Assembly: GCA_016209245.1 (NCBI GenBank)
Contig: JACQWN010000621.1
Location: 1 to 15,928, forward strand
Length of the DNA: 15,928 bases
Reading direction: 5' to 3'
Source: Bacteroidia bacterium
GTDB taxonomy: Bacteria > Bacteroidota > Bacteroidia > Bacteroidales > BM523
Positions 1-7,713 of the stretch are shown here, piece by piece (position 1 is the first letter of the stretch; each line of letters begins with the position of its first letter). The notes under the pieces are model-generated. The model saw only the letters and a list, made by a program, of their open reading frames with translations, searched no databases and had not been told where the DNA came from. A program made the position numbers and the translations under genes.

Positions 1-2141
1 AGAGAAGCATTTGCATCCACAATAAGCATTGTGTTTTCTTCAATATTGGTTTTATATCCTAATGATAAAATGCCACCATTTGGCAGATAAGGATCTTCTT
101 TTTCAACCACAATTTTTGTAACCTGTTCGTTTGTACCAGGCAGAAGGAATAGCTCGGCATCATTTTCAAATATTAATGTTGCATTATTTGAAATCCTGAA
201 AGTTGAGTTCGGTTCAAGTGTAAGCGAAACACCAGCTCCGTTTAAAATAATTTGCGCCCCGTCCTGATTTAATATGGCGTCATATTCGTATTGCCGGTTA
301 TAATTTCCTGTTAAATAACTTTGTTCATTTGCGTCATAAATAATTATATCGTCATAAATAAATGGAGTTGAATTATCAATAGTAAAACCATTAGGTTGGA
401 TTAGTCCTGCTGCATTCATCACGGCGCTGAGCATATTTACTCTTCCGTGCCCCATAATATAATCCAGGTTCTGGTCATTAAAACCTCCGAGATCCGGGCC
501 ATAGTTATAATACCTGTAACCTTTTGTAAATGTAGTATTATTCAATTCTGATAATATTAATCCGTTGGGATTATAACCGACTTTATCAGCGGTTTCAAAT
601 AAAATTCGGATTATGGCATTTCTTGTAAGAATAGGATTAACGTACCACATACTTGCAGCAACGCCTGAAATAATCGGAGATGACATACTTGTTCCACTAC
701 CGGTAATTAATAAATTAGTAGCGCTTGGATTATCTTCATCATACCATGCCATATCAATATCAACTCCTGGTGCAACAATATCAAGATAACCTTCATTTTG
801 AAACATAATATCCATATAATCCGTTTCATCCAAGTCTTCACGGTGACAGTTATAATTAAAATTACCGCCGCTGGTATTTCCAAGCTCGTAAGTAAGCACA
901 TCGTTACCGCTTCCCATACCGAATTCATAGCCCGTTCCTGTACCATATTCATAACTAAAATCGAATGAATAATTAGGTGAAGTCGCGCCAGCTCCAATAA
1001 CATCTGGTAATCCGCATGGATAAGGTATTCCACGTTGATGCAGACACCATTCGTCGGTACCGGACAATAAACAATTCAACGGATTAACACCCAATTGTGC
1101 TACGCCAGACATACGATTACATGATGAAGCAATAATTAGCATTCCATTTTCTATTAGATTCTGAAGAATTCCAATCTCCGGCCAATCTTCATCATCTTCA
1201 TATTTGGAAAAAGAACTTACCGGACTTAATGGCGGAAAAGGAGGATGACTTGTCGTAGGCCCGGTAAAATGCCAGCTACAATTTATAATCCGAGATTGAA
1301 TAGTATCGTTTATTAACTCATTTAATGCTTGTTCAATTCCACAATTCATACTATAGCTTCCTACTCTTATATAATTATGTCCAACACCGACCGGACCAGT
1401 GTTATTTACATTGGCAACTATACAACTTGCAACTTCTGTAGCATGTTCTCCGTATTCCGGACAATAAGTATATGGGGAATTTGTAACTTTTCCTGTTAAT
1501 TCCTGATGAATATCAAATACTTGTCCAACATCTACTATTGCAACAACTTCAGGATTTCCGCTTCCGGCCTGCATAAAAACCCATGCTTCCGGCGCCTGGA
1601 TTTTGTATATATGCCAATTATGATACGTGTTTGAAGTTATTCCTATATCATTATTCGGTACTCCATCTAAATGTATAATATATGGTCTGCTTGCCCGCCG
1701 GATATACGGTTTGTTGCGCAGAGCGGCAACAAGGCTTTCGATTTCAATCATAACCGGGAAATAGATTTTATAATAGTGAGCAAATTTGCTTGGTGGTAAA
1801 TAATCGTCTAAGTTCCACCGGTGAAATTCTATCAGCGCAGGGTCGCCGCCTTCGGCTGCAACATATTCCGAAAGCAGGTCGCGCAAATCCTGGTAATTGG
1901 CTGAAATACTGACGATACCAATCTTAACCTCGCTGCTGCTTGTAACAGGGATTACAGTATTATCAAAGGTTTGAACCTTCACCATATTGGTGTAGGGAAT
2001 CCAATCCTTGTATTCGTAAGGCGCCTGGAATTCGAGCAGGGAAGAATCAACTTGCCCGAAAGTGCAAGCTGCCGGAACAATTAACACAATAGTTAAAAGA
2101 ATGCCGGCATAAATCGTTAATAATTTACTTCTTATTTTCAT
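1..2141 (-). CDS. Subtilisin-like (S8) serine protease, secreted, 3' end off the window
   Basis: One open frame runs from an ATG at 2141 to the left edge (713 codons, no stop), so the C-terminus is missing. An N-terminal signal peptide (KLLTIYAGILLTIVLIV, then a probable FG/Q cleavage near residue 33) indicates export. The S8 triad can be placed at Asp204 (VAIVDVGQ), His233 (YGEHATEVAS) and Ser485 (GSGTSMSSP), with a probable oxyanion Asn342 (IIASSCN). The Ser motif is canonical, but the Asp motif reads DVG instead of D(S/T)G and the His motif HAT instead of HGT. Residues about 1-195 resemble a prodomain region; after about residue 590 comes a beta-rich segment (FRISNNATLIFENDAEL) typical of exported Bacteroidota proteins. 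The start lies 18 bp after the stop of the beta-propeller gene, so they are probably co-transcribed. A T9SS sorting tail is expected beyond the edge, but this is inference. Confidence 0.88.
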   Translation of the reverse strand, partial: MKIRSKLLTIYAGILLTIVLIVPAACTFGQVDSSLLEFQAPYEYKDWIPYTNMVKVQTFDNTVIPVTSSSEVKIGIVSISANYQDLRDLLSEYVAAEGGDPALIEFHRWNLDDYLPPSKFAHYYKIYFPVMIEIESLVAALRNKPYIRRASRPYIIHLDGVPNNDIGITSNTYHNWHIYKIQAPEAWVFMQAGSGNPEVVAIVDVGQVFDIHQELTGKVTNSPYTYCPEYGEHATEVASCIVANVNNTGPVGVGHNYIRVGSYSMNCGIEQALNELINDTIQSRIINCSWHFTGPTTSHPPFPPLSPVSSFSKYEDDEDWPEIGILQNLIENGMLIIASSCNRMSGVAQLGVNPLNCLLSGTDEWCLHQRGIPYPCGLPDVIGAGATSPNYSFDFSYEYGTGTGYEFGMGSGNDVLTYELGNTSGGNFNYNCHREDLDETDYMDIMFQNEGYLDIVAPGVDIDMAWYDEDNPSATNLLITGSGTSMSSPIISGVAASMWYVNPILTRNAIIRILFETADKVGYNPNGLILSELNNTTFTKGYRYYNYGPDLGGFNDQNLDYIMGHGRVNMLSAVMNAAGLIQPNGFTIDNSTPFIYDDIIIYDANEQSYLTGNYNRQYEYDAILNQDGAQIILNGAGVSLTLEPNSTFRISNNATLIFENDAELFLLPGTNEQVTKIVVEKEDPYLPNGGILSLGYKTNIEENTMLIVDANAS

Positions 2142-2159
2142 AACAATCACGTATTAAAG

Positions 2160-3784
2160 TTAATAGATAATAATTTTTTTCGTATATACCATATTATTAA
2201 TATATATTTTAATGATATACCCGTTTTTTGCAATGCCCGATACATCGAGCCGGTATAACACGGGTTTCTGCCAACTGCGGACAGTTTTTCCTCTAAGATC
2301 GGTCAGCTCGGCTTTGCTAATGTCGCCGCCGGGCAATGCAATATTAACATACCCGTGCGCCGGGTTGGGATAAACGGCAATTTCCTGCGCCGGAGCATCG
2401 TAAACAACCGAAACAGGCTCTTCATGAATTTTTGCTATAAACACATCGGCGCTGCCGTAGCTGGTAACGCTGTTATCACCGAACCACAACTCATCGTAAA
2501 ACCTGCCGGTGATATACAAACTGCCGTCGGGCGAGCGGGCTATGGAACGGCTGTAATCGCCATAAGAATGGGTATTGCCGGCGCTAAGGATCCAGAGAAG
2601 GTCGCCATTACCGTCAATTTTCAATATAAATATATCATAACTGCCATGACTGGGTATTATAAGATCGTCATATATTAATGTATCCATGAACCAGCCGGTT
2701 ATATATACATTTCCGGCTTCATCGGTTTCAAGTGAATGAAACCAAGTATCATCCATATAATAAAGTGATATTACTATTGATTTTGTCCATATAAATATTC
2801 CATCTTGATTAATTTTTGTTAAAAAATGATCATCCGGTCCGTTACTAATTAGATTTGTATTACCAATCAAAGCTTGTCCGGAATAAAATCCTTCCACAAA
2901 CACATTATTATCAGGTGTACATGCTACCGATATTCCGTAGTCGTATCCCCCCCCCCCATATTATGTGCCCAAGATAATTGTCCGTTAGGGGTAAATTTTG
3001 CTATAAAGGCATCTAAATTGCCATTACTATAAAGAGTTGTATCGCCGAAATCCAGTGAATCTCCAAAAATTCCAGAGATTAAGATATGTGAATTACTATC
3101 AATCGTTATTGATCTAGGCACATCCCAGCCGGTTCCACCAGCTTGTTTGACCCAGTTATAATTTCCATTAAAATCTAAACTGGCAATAAAAATAGCCGCT
3201 CCATCTCCTGTAAATAATTGAATAGAATCGAATGTAATAGTATCTCTATATTCTCCACAAACATAAATAGCAATATTATCACAGTCTATACTAACTCCTC
3301 CATCTAATTTAGTACTACCGGCAGTCTTAATCCAAATTACATTACCTTCTGTGCTATATTTGGCTATAAAAATATCTCCACTTCCATTGCTAGTAAAACT
3401 TGCTGTATCAATATACATAGTCTCTGAAAATCGTCCTGTAATATAGATATTATTATCATTGTCAATTGATGCAGAATATATATTTTCTGTATATGTGGTT
3501 ACAATTTTTTGTGCCCAAAAAAAATTTCCAAAACTGTCCATTTTTGCAATGAAAGCTCCTCCATGAATATTTATACTGGTCAAAGGAATACTACCAAAGT
3601 AAGCAATTTCATTATAACTTCCAACAATAATAATATTTTCTTCATTATCAGTAGTAACGCAATAGCCGACGTCATCGCCTACACCGCCGGCGTGTGTTGA
3701 CCAGTCCCAGTTTACAACCTGGGCTATGGCGATATTATGCGCCAGGAGTGATAAATAAAAAAATATAATAATATTAGCTTTCAT
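2160..3784 (-). CDS. SBBP-type beta-propeller protein with T9SS sorting domain, frameshifted at a G11 tract
   Basis: This is an exported repeat protein of about 540 residues, read in two frames. The first part (3784 to 2924, 286 aa) has a signal peptide cleaved near AIA/Q at residue 21. It then carries repeats of the form DxxGNxxWxxxxG...GDxVxxIxxDxxxNIYIxGxF...DIFIAKxxxxG, as in SBBP/beta-propeller repeats. The second part continues the same repeats (NVYITGWF, SLYITGRF, ADVFIAKI). It ends in about 70 residues with VYPNPAHGYVNI and a final KKIIIY, a type A C-terminal sorting domain recognised by the T9SS. The two parts join at an 11-base G run (2947-2957): the first frame reads MGGGDTTTEYR-stop, while the second frame reads GYDYGISVACTPDNNVFVEGF through the same site and matches the repeat pattern. 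One extra G or two fewer would restore one protein. A sequencing error, phase variation or real decay are all possible. It is upstream partner of the S8 protease. Confidence 0.85.
2947..2957. repeat. G11/C11 homopolymer at the frameshift junction
   Basis: Eleven consecutive C on the plus strand (G on the coding strand) lie exactly where the beta-propeller gene changes frame. Restoring the frame needs 9 or 12 bases. Tracts of this length slip both in sequencing and in replication. Confidence 0.95.
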
Positions 3785-3837
3785 TTATCACATACAACTA
3801 TTTTTATATTAAGACGCAATTTGTTACTGTTCGGTTT

Positions 3838-3868
3838 CAAAGATATAGTTTTTATTTGAAATTAACAA
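3838..3868 (-). promoter_or_regulatory. Bacteroidota-type promoter for the beta-propeller/protease pair
   Basis: On the minus strand a TTG (3868-3866) is followed after 20 bp by TATCTTTG (3845-3838). This fits the Bacteroidota TTG-N19-21-TAnnTTTG consensus. It lies 53 bp before the ATG at 3784. The presumed transcript start is followed by the 17-mer CCGAACAGTAACAAATT, which recurs upstream of the ammonia-lyase gene. Confidence 0.65.
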
Positions 3869-3897
3869 CAGAATGTTGAAAAATAATTTTTCAGATA

Positions 3898-4032
3898 TTA
3901 ACCTGATTAATTCATAAACTTTGTGATTTCTTTGTGCCTTTGTGACTTGGTGGCAAGATTAATTTTCGCCACAAAGACACGAAGTCACTAAGTTTCACAA
4001 AGTTATTAATTCCCATGAATTATTCAGGTTAA
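3898..4032. repeat. Imperfect intergenic palindrome, ends TTAACCTGA / TCAGGTTAA
   Basis: The left arm (TTAACCTGATTAATTCAT, then ACTTTGTGA...CTTTGTG) is repeated inverted in the right arm (CACAAAG...TCACAAAGT...ATGAATTATTCAGGTTAA), with about 10 extra bases in the right arm. The inner CTTTGTGCCTTTGTGAC text is of the kind seen between genes in many Bacteroidota genomes. It can fold as a long hairpin. It directly abuts the duplicated sorting-domain sequence at 4035. Confidence 0.7.
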
Positions 4033-4034
4033 GT

Positions 4035-4142
4035 TTAATAGATAATAATTTTTTTTGTATATACCATATTATTAATATATATTTTAATGATATACCCGTT
4101 TTTTGCAATGCCCGATACATCGAGCCGGTTTAACGTGGGTTT
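4035..4142 (-). pseudogene. Duplicated 3' end of the T9SS sorting-domain gene
   Basis: These 108 bp repeat 2160-2267 with only about four mismatches and no internal gap. They encode the same final 30 residues (RLDVSGIAKNGYIIKIY...KKIIIY) and the same stop codon. Upstream on the minus strand (from about 4143) the frame stays open to 4241 but has no resemblance to the beta-propeller protein and no signal peptide. I read it as a stranded C-terminal fragment, either from a duplicated gene whose body was lost or from a copied sorting-tail segment. The near identity implies a recent event or gene conversion. Confidence 0.75.
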
Positions 4143-4285
4143 AATAAGACTATTACATAAAACCGGTACAAAAACTGCTTTTGGCATATAAATAGAAAGA
4201 CACTTTTTGTCAATAAATCTGAAAATAACGCTTTGTACCAAAATGTAAATATATAATAGAAAAAATGTAAAATACTAATTTTTTC

Positions 4286-4373
4286 ATCTAAAATAGATGG
4301 TTATATTATCTAAAATAGATGGTTATGCCGACAAAATTAGATGGAGGCGTCATCTAAAATAGATAACAAAACT
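4286..4373. repeat. Four 22-bp tandem units centred on ATCTAAAATAGAT
   Basis: Units start at 4286, 4308, 4330 and 4352, exactly 22 bp apart. Three carry the perfect 5-bp inverted repeat ATCTA-AAA-TAGAT and the third a degenerate form (GACAAAATTAGAT), each followed by a 9-bp spacer. The last two units also form the beginning of the first 93-bp repeat. Function unknown. Confidence 0.75.
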
Positions 4374-4662
4374 GCAGTGTTATAGCCCCTTTTTAAGGGG
4401 TTGGGGTTGAAATGTTTATTCTAACAAAAATAGATGGAGGCATCATCTAAAATAGATAACAAAGCTGCAGTGTTATAGCCCCTTTTTAAGGGGTTGGGGT
4501 TGAAATGTTTATTCTAACAAAATTAGATAGAGGTATCATCTAAAATAGATAACAAAACTGCAGTTTAAGTTAACTCTGTAGTACGGTGATGCACATCCCT
4601 GTTATAGCCCCTTTTGCGCCACCGCTTTAGCTTTAGTGCACGCGGTTAAGGGGTTGGGATTA
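4331..4662. repeat. 93-bp tandem repeats, two full copies and one interrupted copy
   Basis: Copies at 4331-4423 and 4424-4516 differ at three positions. A third starts at 4517, is complete to 4564, is interrupted by about 36 bp, and resumes at 4601 (GTTATAGCCCC), with a further insertion of about 30 bp between CCCCTTTT and TTAAGGGG. Each unit contains the ATCTAAAATAGAT palindrome (4352, 4445, 4538) and a CCCCTT-TTT-AAGGGG hairpin followed by TTGGGGTTG. No open frame explains the conservation. Confidence 0.8.
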
Positions 4663-4731
4663 GTCATATCTTTATTTCCAAATTTATGAATAATGCAGGA
4701 TACAATATTATTTTGAAAAAAACAAGTGTTG

Positions 4732-4830
4732 TTAATATCTTTTTCCCAGCGCCTCAAAATAATGTTTAGCCATTTTTATGGGATTGGTGTTACCCAAAGC
4801 ATGATATTCGTTACATTTGTCAACTACTTT
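4732..4830 (-). pseudogene. Possible coding remnant, C-terminal 32 residues
   Basis: A minus-strand frame open from just after a TGA at 4833-4831 to a TAA at 4732 reads KVVDKCNEYHALGNTNPIKM and then AKHYFEALGKRY. The composition is protein-like rather than random AT-rich text, but no start codon or upstream continuation is present. It may be the tail of a deleted gene. I do not recognise the family. Confidence 0.3.
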
Positions 4831-4931
4831 TCAGGCATTTTGAAAAATGCCAAAAAGTTTCATACATATTAGTTTGATATAACTACTCGTCTGTTTTTTA
4901 TATTTTTATATGTTTTTTAAAAAAAATCATG

Positions 4932-4939
4932 TACGTTTG
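4932..4939 (+). promoter_or_regulatory. Candidate -7 box for pdxA
   Basis: TACGTTTG fits the Bacteroidota TAnnTTTG -7 element and lies 42 bp before the pdxA ATG. Upstream at the right distance there is only an AT-rich TGTTTTTT (4911), no clean TTG, so the -33 element is uncertain. Confidence 0.45.
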
Positions 4940-4981
4940 CAGGGAGCTTATAAATTTTTGAAAATCGAATAAATGTGAATT

Positions 4982-6043
4982 ATGGAAAAGAAAGCATCAG
5001 ATAAAATCAAAATCGGTATCACGCAAGGCGATATTAACGGAATCGGTTATGAAGTGATAATTAAAACCTTGCTTGACGCAAGAATTGTTGAATTATGCAC
5101 GCCGGTTGTTTATGGTTCTCCAAAAGTTGTGGCATATCACCGGAAAGCTTTGAATATAACAAATTTCAGTCTTAATAATATCAAAAAAGCGGACGATGCC
5201 AATCCAAAACGGGCTAATGTCATCAATTGCCTTGACGATAATATCAGGGTAGAGTTCGGAAAGTCAACCGATATTGCCGGTGATGCAGCGCTGAAATCAC
5301 TTGAACTGGCAGTAGCTGATTTGAAAGGTGGAAAAATAGATGCATTAGTTACAGCTCCTATTAACAAAAATAATATGCCGCATAGTAAATTCCCATATCC
5401 GGGCCATACTGAATACCTTGAGAAAATATTTAATTTTCAAAACACATTGATGCTGATGGTAAGCCCTGTTTTGAGAGTAGGTATTGTTTCAGGGCATATA
5501 CCATTTTCAAGGGTTACTACAGAAATTACACATGAAAAAATTCTTCAAAAGCTTCGTATTCTTAATCAATCTCTGATTAATGATTTTACTGTGAGGAAGC
5601 CGCGCATAGCAATTCTTGGACTTAATCCTCATGCTGGCGATAACGGATTTCTGGGAAGCGAAGAAAACAATGTTATTGTTCCTGCAATTCAACAGGCAAG
5701 AAATGAAAATATTATTGCAATAGGACCCATTGCTGCCGATGGTTTTTTTGGAAGCTCTTCATATAAAAAATATGATGCTGTCTTAGCGATGTACCATGAC
5801 CAGGGGCTCGCTCCTTTCAAGGCAATATGCTTTAATGAGGGCGTTAATTATACTGCCGGATTACCGGTAATCAGAACATCGCCTGCTCACGGCACAGCTT
5901 ATGAGCTGGTAGGGAAAAACGAAGCATCCGAAGAATCGTTCAGGCAAGCAATATATCTGGCATGTGATATTTATAAAAACCGGATATTAAATAAAGAGCT
6001 TTCAAAAAATCCTTTAAAACATTTTGATAAAGAAAATTTATAA
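4982..6043 (+). CDS. pdxA: 4-hydroxythreonine-4-phosphate dehydrogenase
   Basis: PdxA oxidises 4-phosphooxy-L-threonine with NAD(P)+; the product decarboxylates and is condensed with deoxyxylulose 5-phosphate by PdxJ in the DXP-dependent vitamin B6 route. It is a cytosolic homodimer. The 353 residues are near the family's usual 330-350. Motifs in order are GITQGDINGIGYE (12-24), VTAPINK (123-129), YPGHTEYLE (139-147), SGHIPFS (170-176), GLNPHAGDNG (213-222), GPIAADGFF (248-256), YDAVLAMYHDQGLAPFK (264-280) and TSPAHGTAYEL (299-309). The three metal-ligand histidines are His172, His217 and His272; their spacing (45 and 55) equals that of E. coli His166/211/266. The usual GDPxGIGPE is changed to GDINGIGYE. 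The ATG at 4982 places the first motif at the normal distance. Its stop codon touches the end of a MITE-like element. Confidence 0.97.
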   Translation: MEKKASDKIKIGITQGDINGIGYEVIIKTLLDARIVELCTPVVYGSPKVVAYHRKALNITNFSLNNIKKADDANPKRANVINCLDDNIRVEFGKSTDIAGDAALKSLELAVADLKGGKIDALVTAPINKNNMPHSKFPYPGHTEYLEKIFNFQNTLMLMVSPVLRVGIVSGHIPFSRVTTEITHEKILQKLRILNQSLINDFTVRKPRIAILGLNPHAGDNGFLGSEENNVIVPAIQQARNENIIAIGPIAADGFFGSSSYKKYDAVLAMYHDQGLAPFKAICFNEGVNYTAGLPVIRTSPAHGTAYELVGKNEASEESFRQAIYLACDIYKNRILNKELSKNPLKHFDKENL

Positions 6044-6205
6044 CTATTTAGGTCAATGTTATTTCATACGTATATTATCCCAACGAAGTACGAATTTATT
6101 ACGAACTTACGAATTACGAATTTGCCAACTGCGAATCCTTTCGTAATTCGTAAATTCGTATTTTTTTCGTACTTCGATGAAATAATAATGTTTAGACCTA
6201 AATAG
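6044..6205. mobile_element. MITE-like palindromic element, copy 1
   Basis: The 162-bp element is bounded by the 11-bp inverted repeat CTATTTAGGTC / GACCTAAATAG. Its arms carry a long inner inverted repeat (CGAAGTACGAA..., TTACGAATTACGAA / TTCGTAATTCGTAA..., TTCGTACTTCG). It has no coding capacity. It begins one base after the last base of the pdxA stop codon and ends 22 bp before the next gene. A related element in inverted orientation lies at 15356-15551 and an arm fragment at about 12232-12260. No transposase in the window is an obvious partner. Confidence 0.75.
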
Positions 6206-6227
6206 ATACGAAAATTTATAATAAAAT

Positions 6228-7700
6228 ATGATAGAGTTAATAAATAAAGTAACAAATGAAGAAACCCGCCGCAAAGCAGCAGAACGGTTTTGCGAAAAAG
6301 GTATAATGCTGCCAACTTTCGCACAGATGCAGAATCCGGAGCTTATTCCCGGTAAAATCAAAGATAAATTGAAAAATATCGGGCTTTGGGATTTACATCC
6401 GTTAAATCTTTTCCGCATAACATGGAAAAACGAGCCTAAGAAGAACGGCGGACTGTTTGGCGGTGTAAATTATTTGGAGCTTCCATCTGAATTAACAGGT
6501 GTCAAAGCCCGTATAATACTTCTTCTTGGTAAATGGTTTCCTACAGGAGCGCATAAGGTTGGTGCTGCGTATGGATGTCTTGTTCCGCGTATTATTACCG
6601 GTCAGTTTGATCCGACTTATCATAAGGCGGTCTGGCCTTCTACAGGTAATTTTTGCCGCGGCGGTGCTTTTGATTCTTTCCTGATGGGCTGCACCGCAAT
6701 AGCAATACTTCCTCAGGAAATGAGCAAAGAACGCTTTGATTGGCTAAAAAAAATAGGCGCTGAAATTATCGCTACTCATGGATGCGAATCAAATGTGAAG
6801 GAAATATATGATAAATGCTGGGAAATTAAACGGACAAGGCCCGACTGCATTATTTTAAATCAGTTTGAAGAGTTCGGCAATTCATGCTGGCATTATGAAG
6901 TTACCGGACATGCAATTGAGGAAGTTTTCAATACCCTTAAAACAGGTGATAGCAAGCTTGCAGCATTTATTTCCGCAACCGGTTCGGCAGGCACTATTTC
7001 TGCGGGAGATTATCTGCGTACTCAATTTCCTCACGTGAAGGTTGTCGCTTCCGAAGCATTACAATGTCCAACATTGCTGCTAAATGGTTATGGGGCGCAC
7101 CGCATCGAAGGTATCGGCGATAAGCACGTTCCCTGGATTCATAACATTCGTAATACAGATGTCGTAACGGCAATTGACGATGAAGATTGCATGCGAATTC
7201 TCCGGTTATTTAACGAAGACGACGGCAGGAACTATCTGAAATCATGCGGTGTAGAAATGTCGGTTATTAACAAGCTTGCTTTGCTTGGTATTTCAGGGAT
7301 TTCTAACCTTCTGTCGGCAATTAAAACTGCAAAGTATTTTGAATTGACAGAGGATGATTTCATTTTTACCATTGCAACCGATTCCGCCGAATTATATCAA
7401 TCGCGGATAAAAGAGCTGAAAGATGAATTGGGAGAATACAATAAAATACAGGCAGCCCGTGATTTTGAAAAATGCCTGCTTGGAACCCGCATTGATTATT
7501 TTAAAGAACTATCGTATTATGACCGGAAAACTATCCATAATTTAAAATATTTTACATGGATAGAACAGCAGGCAAAAGATATTGAAGACCTTAATAAGTT
7601 GTGGTACGATCCTGCTATATGGCAGGCAATATTTAAACAGGTATTGCGCTGGGATGAGCTAATTAACGAGTTTAACGAAATGACAGGTGACTTGTCCTAA
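6228..7700 (+). CDS. Fold-type II PLP-dependent enzyme, cysteine synthase/TrpB-like
   Basis: The 490-residue protein has the landmarks of the cysteine synthase/threonine synthase/TrpB superfamily. The probable Schiff-base lysine is Lys110 in PTGAHKVGAAYG, similar to the TrpB GAHK motif. A substrate-carboxylate loop follows at 138-141 (STGN). A Gly-rich phosphate loop lies at 250-256 (ATGSAGT), and VASEALQCPTLL...GAHRIEGIGDKHVP at 273-302 resembles the cysteine-synthase stretch before the PLP-nitrogen residue. Ser386 in ATDSAELYQSR is at the expected place for that residue. It is about 150-180 residues longer than cysteine synthase, with an N-terminal extension of about 75 residues and a C-terminal helical part (about 400-490). 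The substrate cannot be deduced. It follows pdxA, a PLP-biosynthesis gene, but a palindromic element separates them. It ends 13 bp from the convergent AAA gene. Confidence 0.82.
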   Translation: MIELINKVTNEETRRKAAERFCEKGIMLPTFAQMQNPELIPGKIKDKLKNIGLWDLHPLNLFRITWKNEPKKNGGLFGGVNYLELPSELTGVKARIILLLGKWFPTGAHKVGAAYGCLVPRIITGQFDPTYHKAVWPSTGNFCRGGAFDSFLMGCTAIAILPQEMSKERFDWLKKIGAEIIATHGCESNVKEIYDKCWEIKRTRPDCIILNQFEEFGNSCWHYEVTGHAIEEVFNTLKTGDSKLAAFISATGSAGTISAGDYLRTQFPHVKVVASEALQCPTLLLNGYGAHRIEGIGDKHVPWIHNIRNTDVVTAIDDEDCMRILRLFNEDDGRNYLKSCGVEMSVINKLALLGISGISNLLSAIKTAKYFELTEDDFIFTIATDSAELYQSRIKELKDELGEYNKIQAARDFEKCLLGTRIDYFKELSYYDRKTIHNLKYFTWIEQQAKDIEDLNKLWYDPAIWQAIFKQVLRWDELINEFNEMTGDLS

Positions 7701-7713
7701 AAAAAATTTACAA

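Larger units (their letters stand above)
3785..4981. other. Gene-free, repeat-rich intergenic region
   Basis: This 1.2-kb stretch separates the divergent beta-propeller gene and pdxA. It contains, in order, the minus-strand promoter, the 135-bp palindrome, the duplicated sorting tail, the 22-bp and 93-bp repeats, the possible coding remnant, a small GGCATTTT/AAAATGCC hairpin (4834-4851) and the pdxA promoter candidate. No intact gene was found on either strand. Confidence 0.8.

Noticed and set aside
707..1033. 108-codon open frame on the minus strand
   Set aside because: It is a shifted frame inside the S8 protease gene; the true frame contains the Ser485 motif and stays open for 713 codons.
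2040..2141. Lipoprotein signal (VPAAC) in the S8 protease
   Set aside because: Pro at -3 does not fit the lipobox well; an ordinary signal peptide cleaved near FG/Q fits better.
4165..4239. GGTACAAA...TTTGTACC inverted repeat as a small mobile element
   Set aside because: The 8-bp ends enclose only 59 bp with no further symmetry, no target duplication and no second copy in the window.
4035..4241. 68-codon frame as a small gene
   Set aside because: Only its last 30 codons are meaningful and these copy the sorting tail; the first part has no signal peptide or recognisable content.
4286..4662. Replication origin with iterons, or a CRISPR array
   Set aside because: The 22-bp spacing resembles iterons, but there is no Rep gene; the 93-bp units are near-identical end to end with no variable spacers or cas genes.
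4834..4851. GGCATTTT-GA-AAAATGCC hairpin as a terminator
   Set aside because: Neither strand has a T tract after the stem and no gene ends close by.
6064..6418. Minus-strand frames of 86 and 103 codons upstream of the PLP enzyme
   Set aside because: They run through the MITE-like palindrome and antisense to the enzyme's start; low-complexity content.
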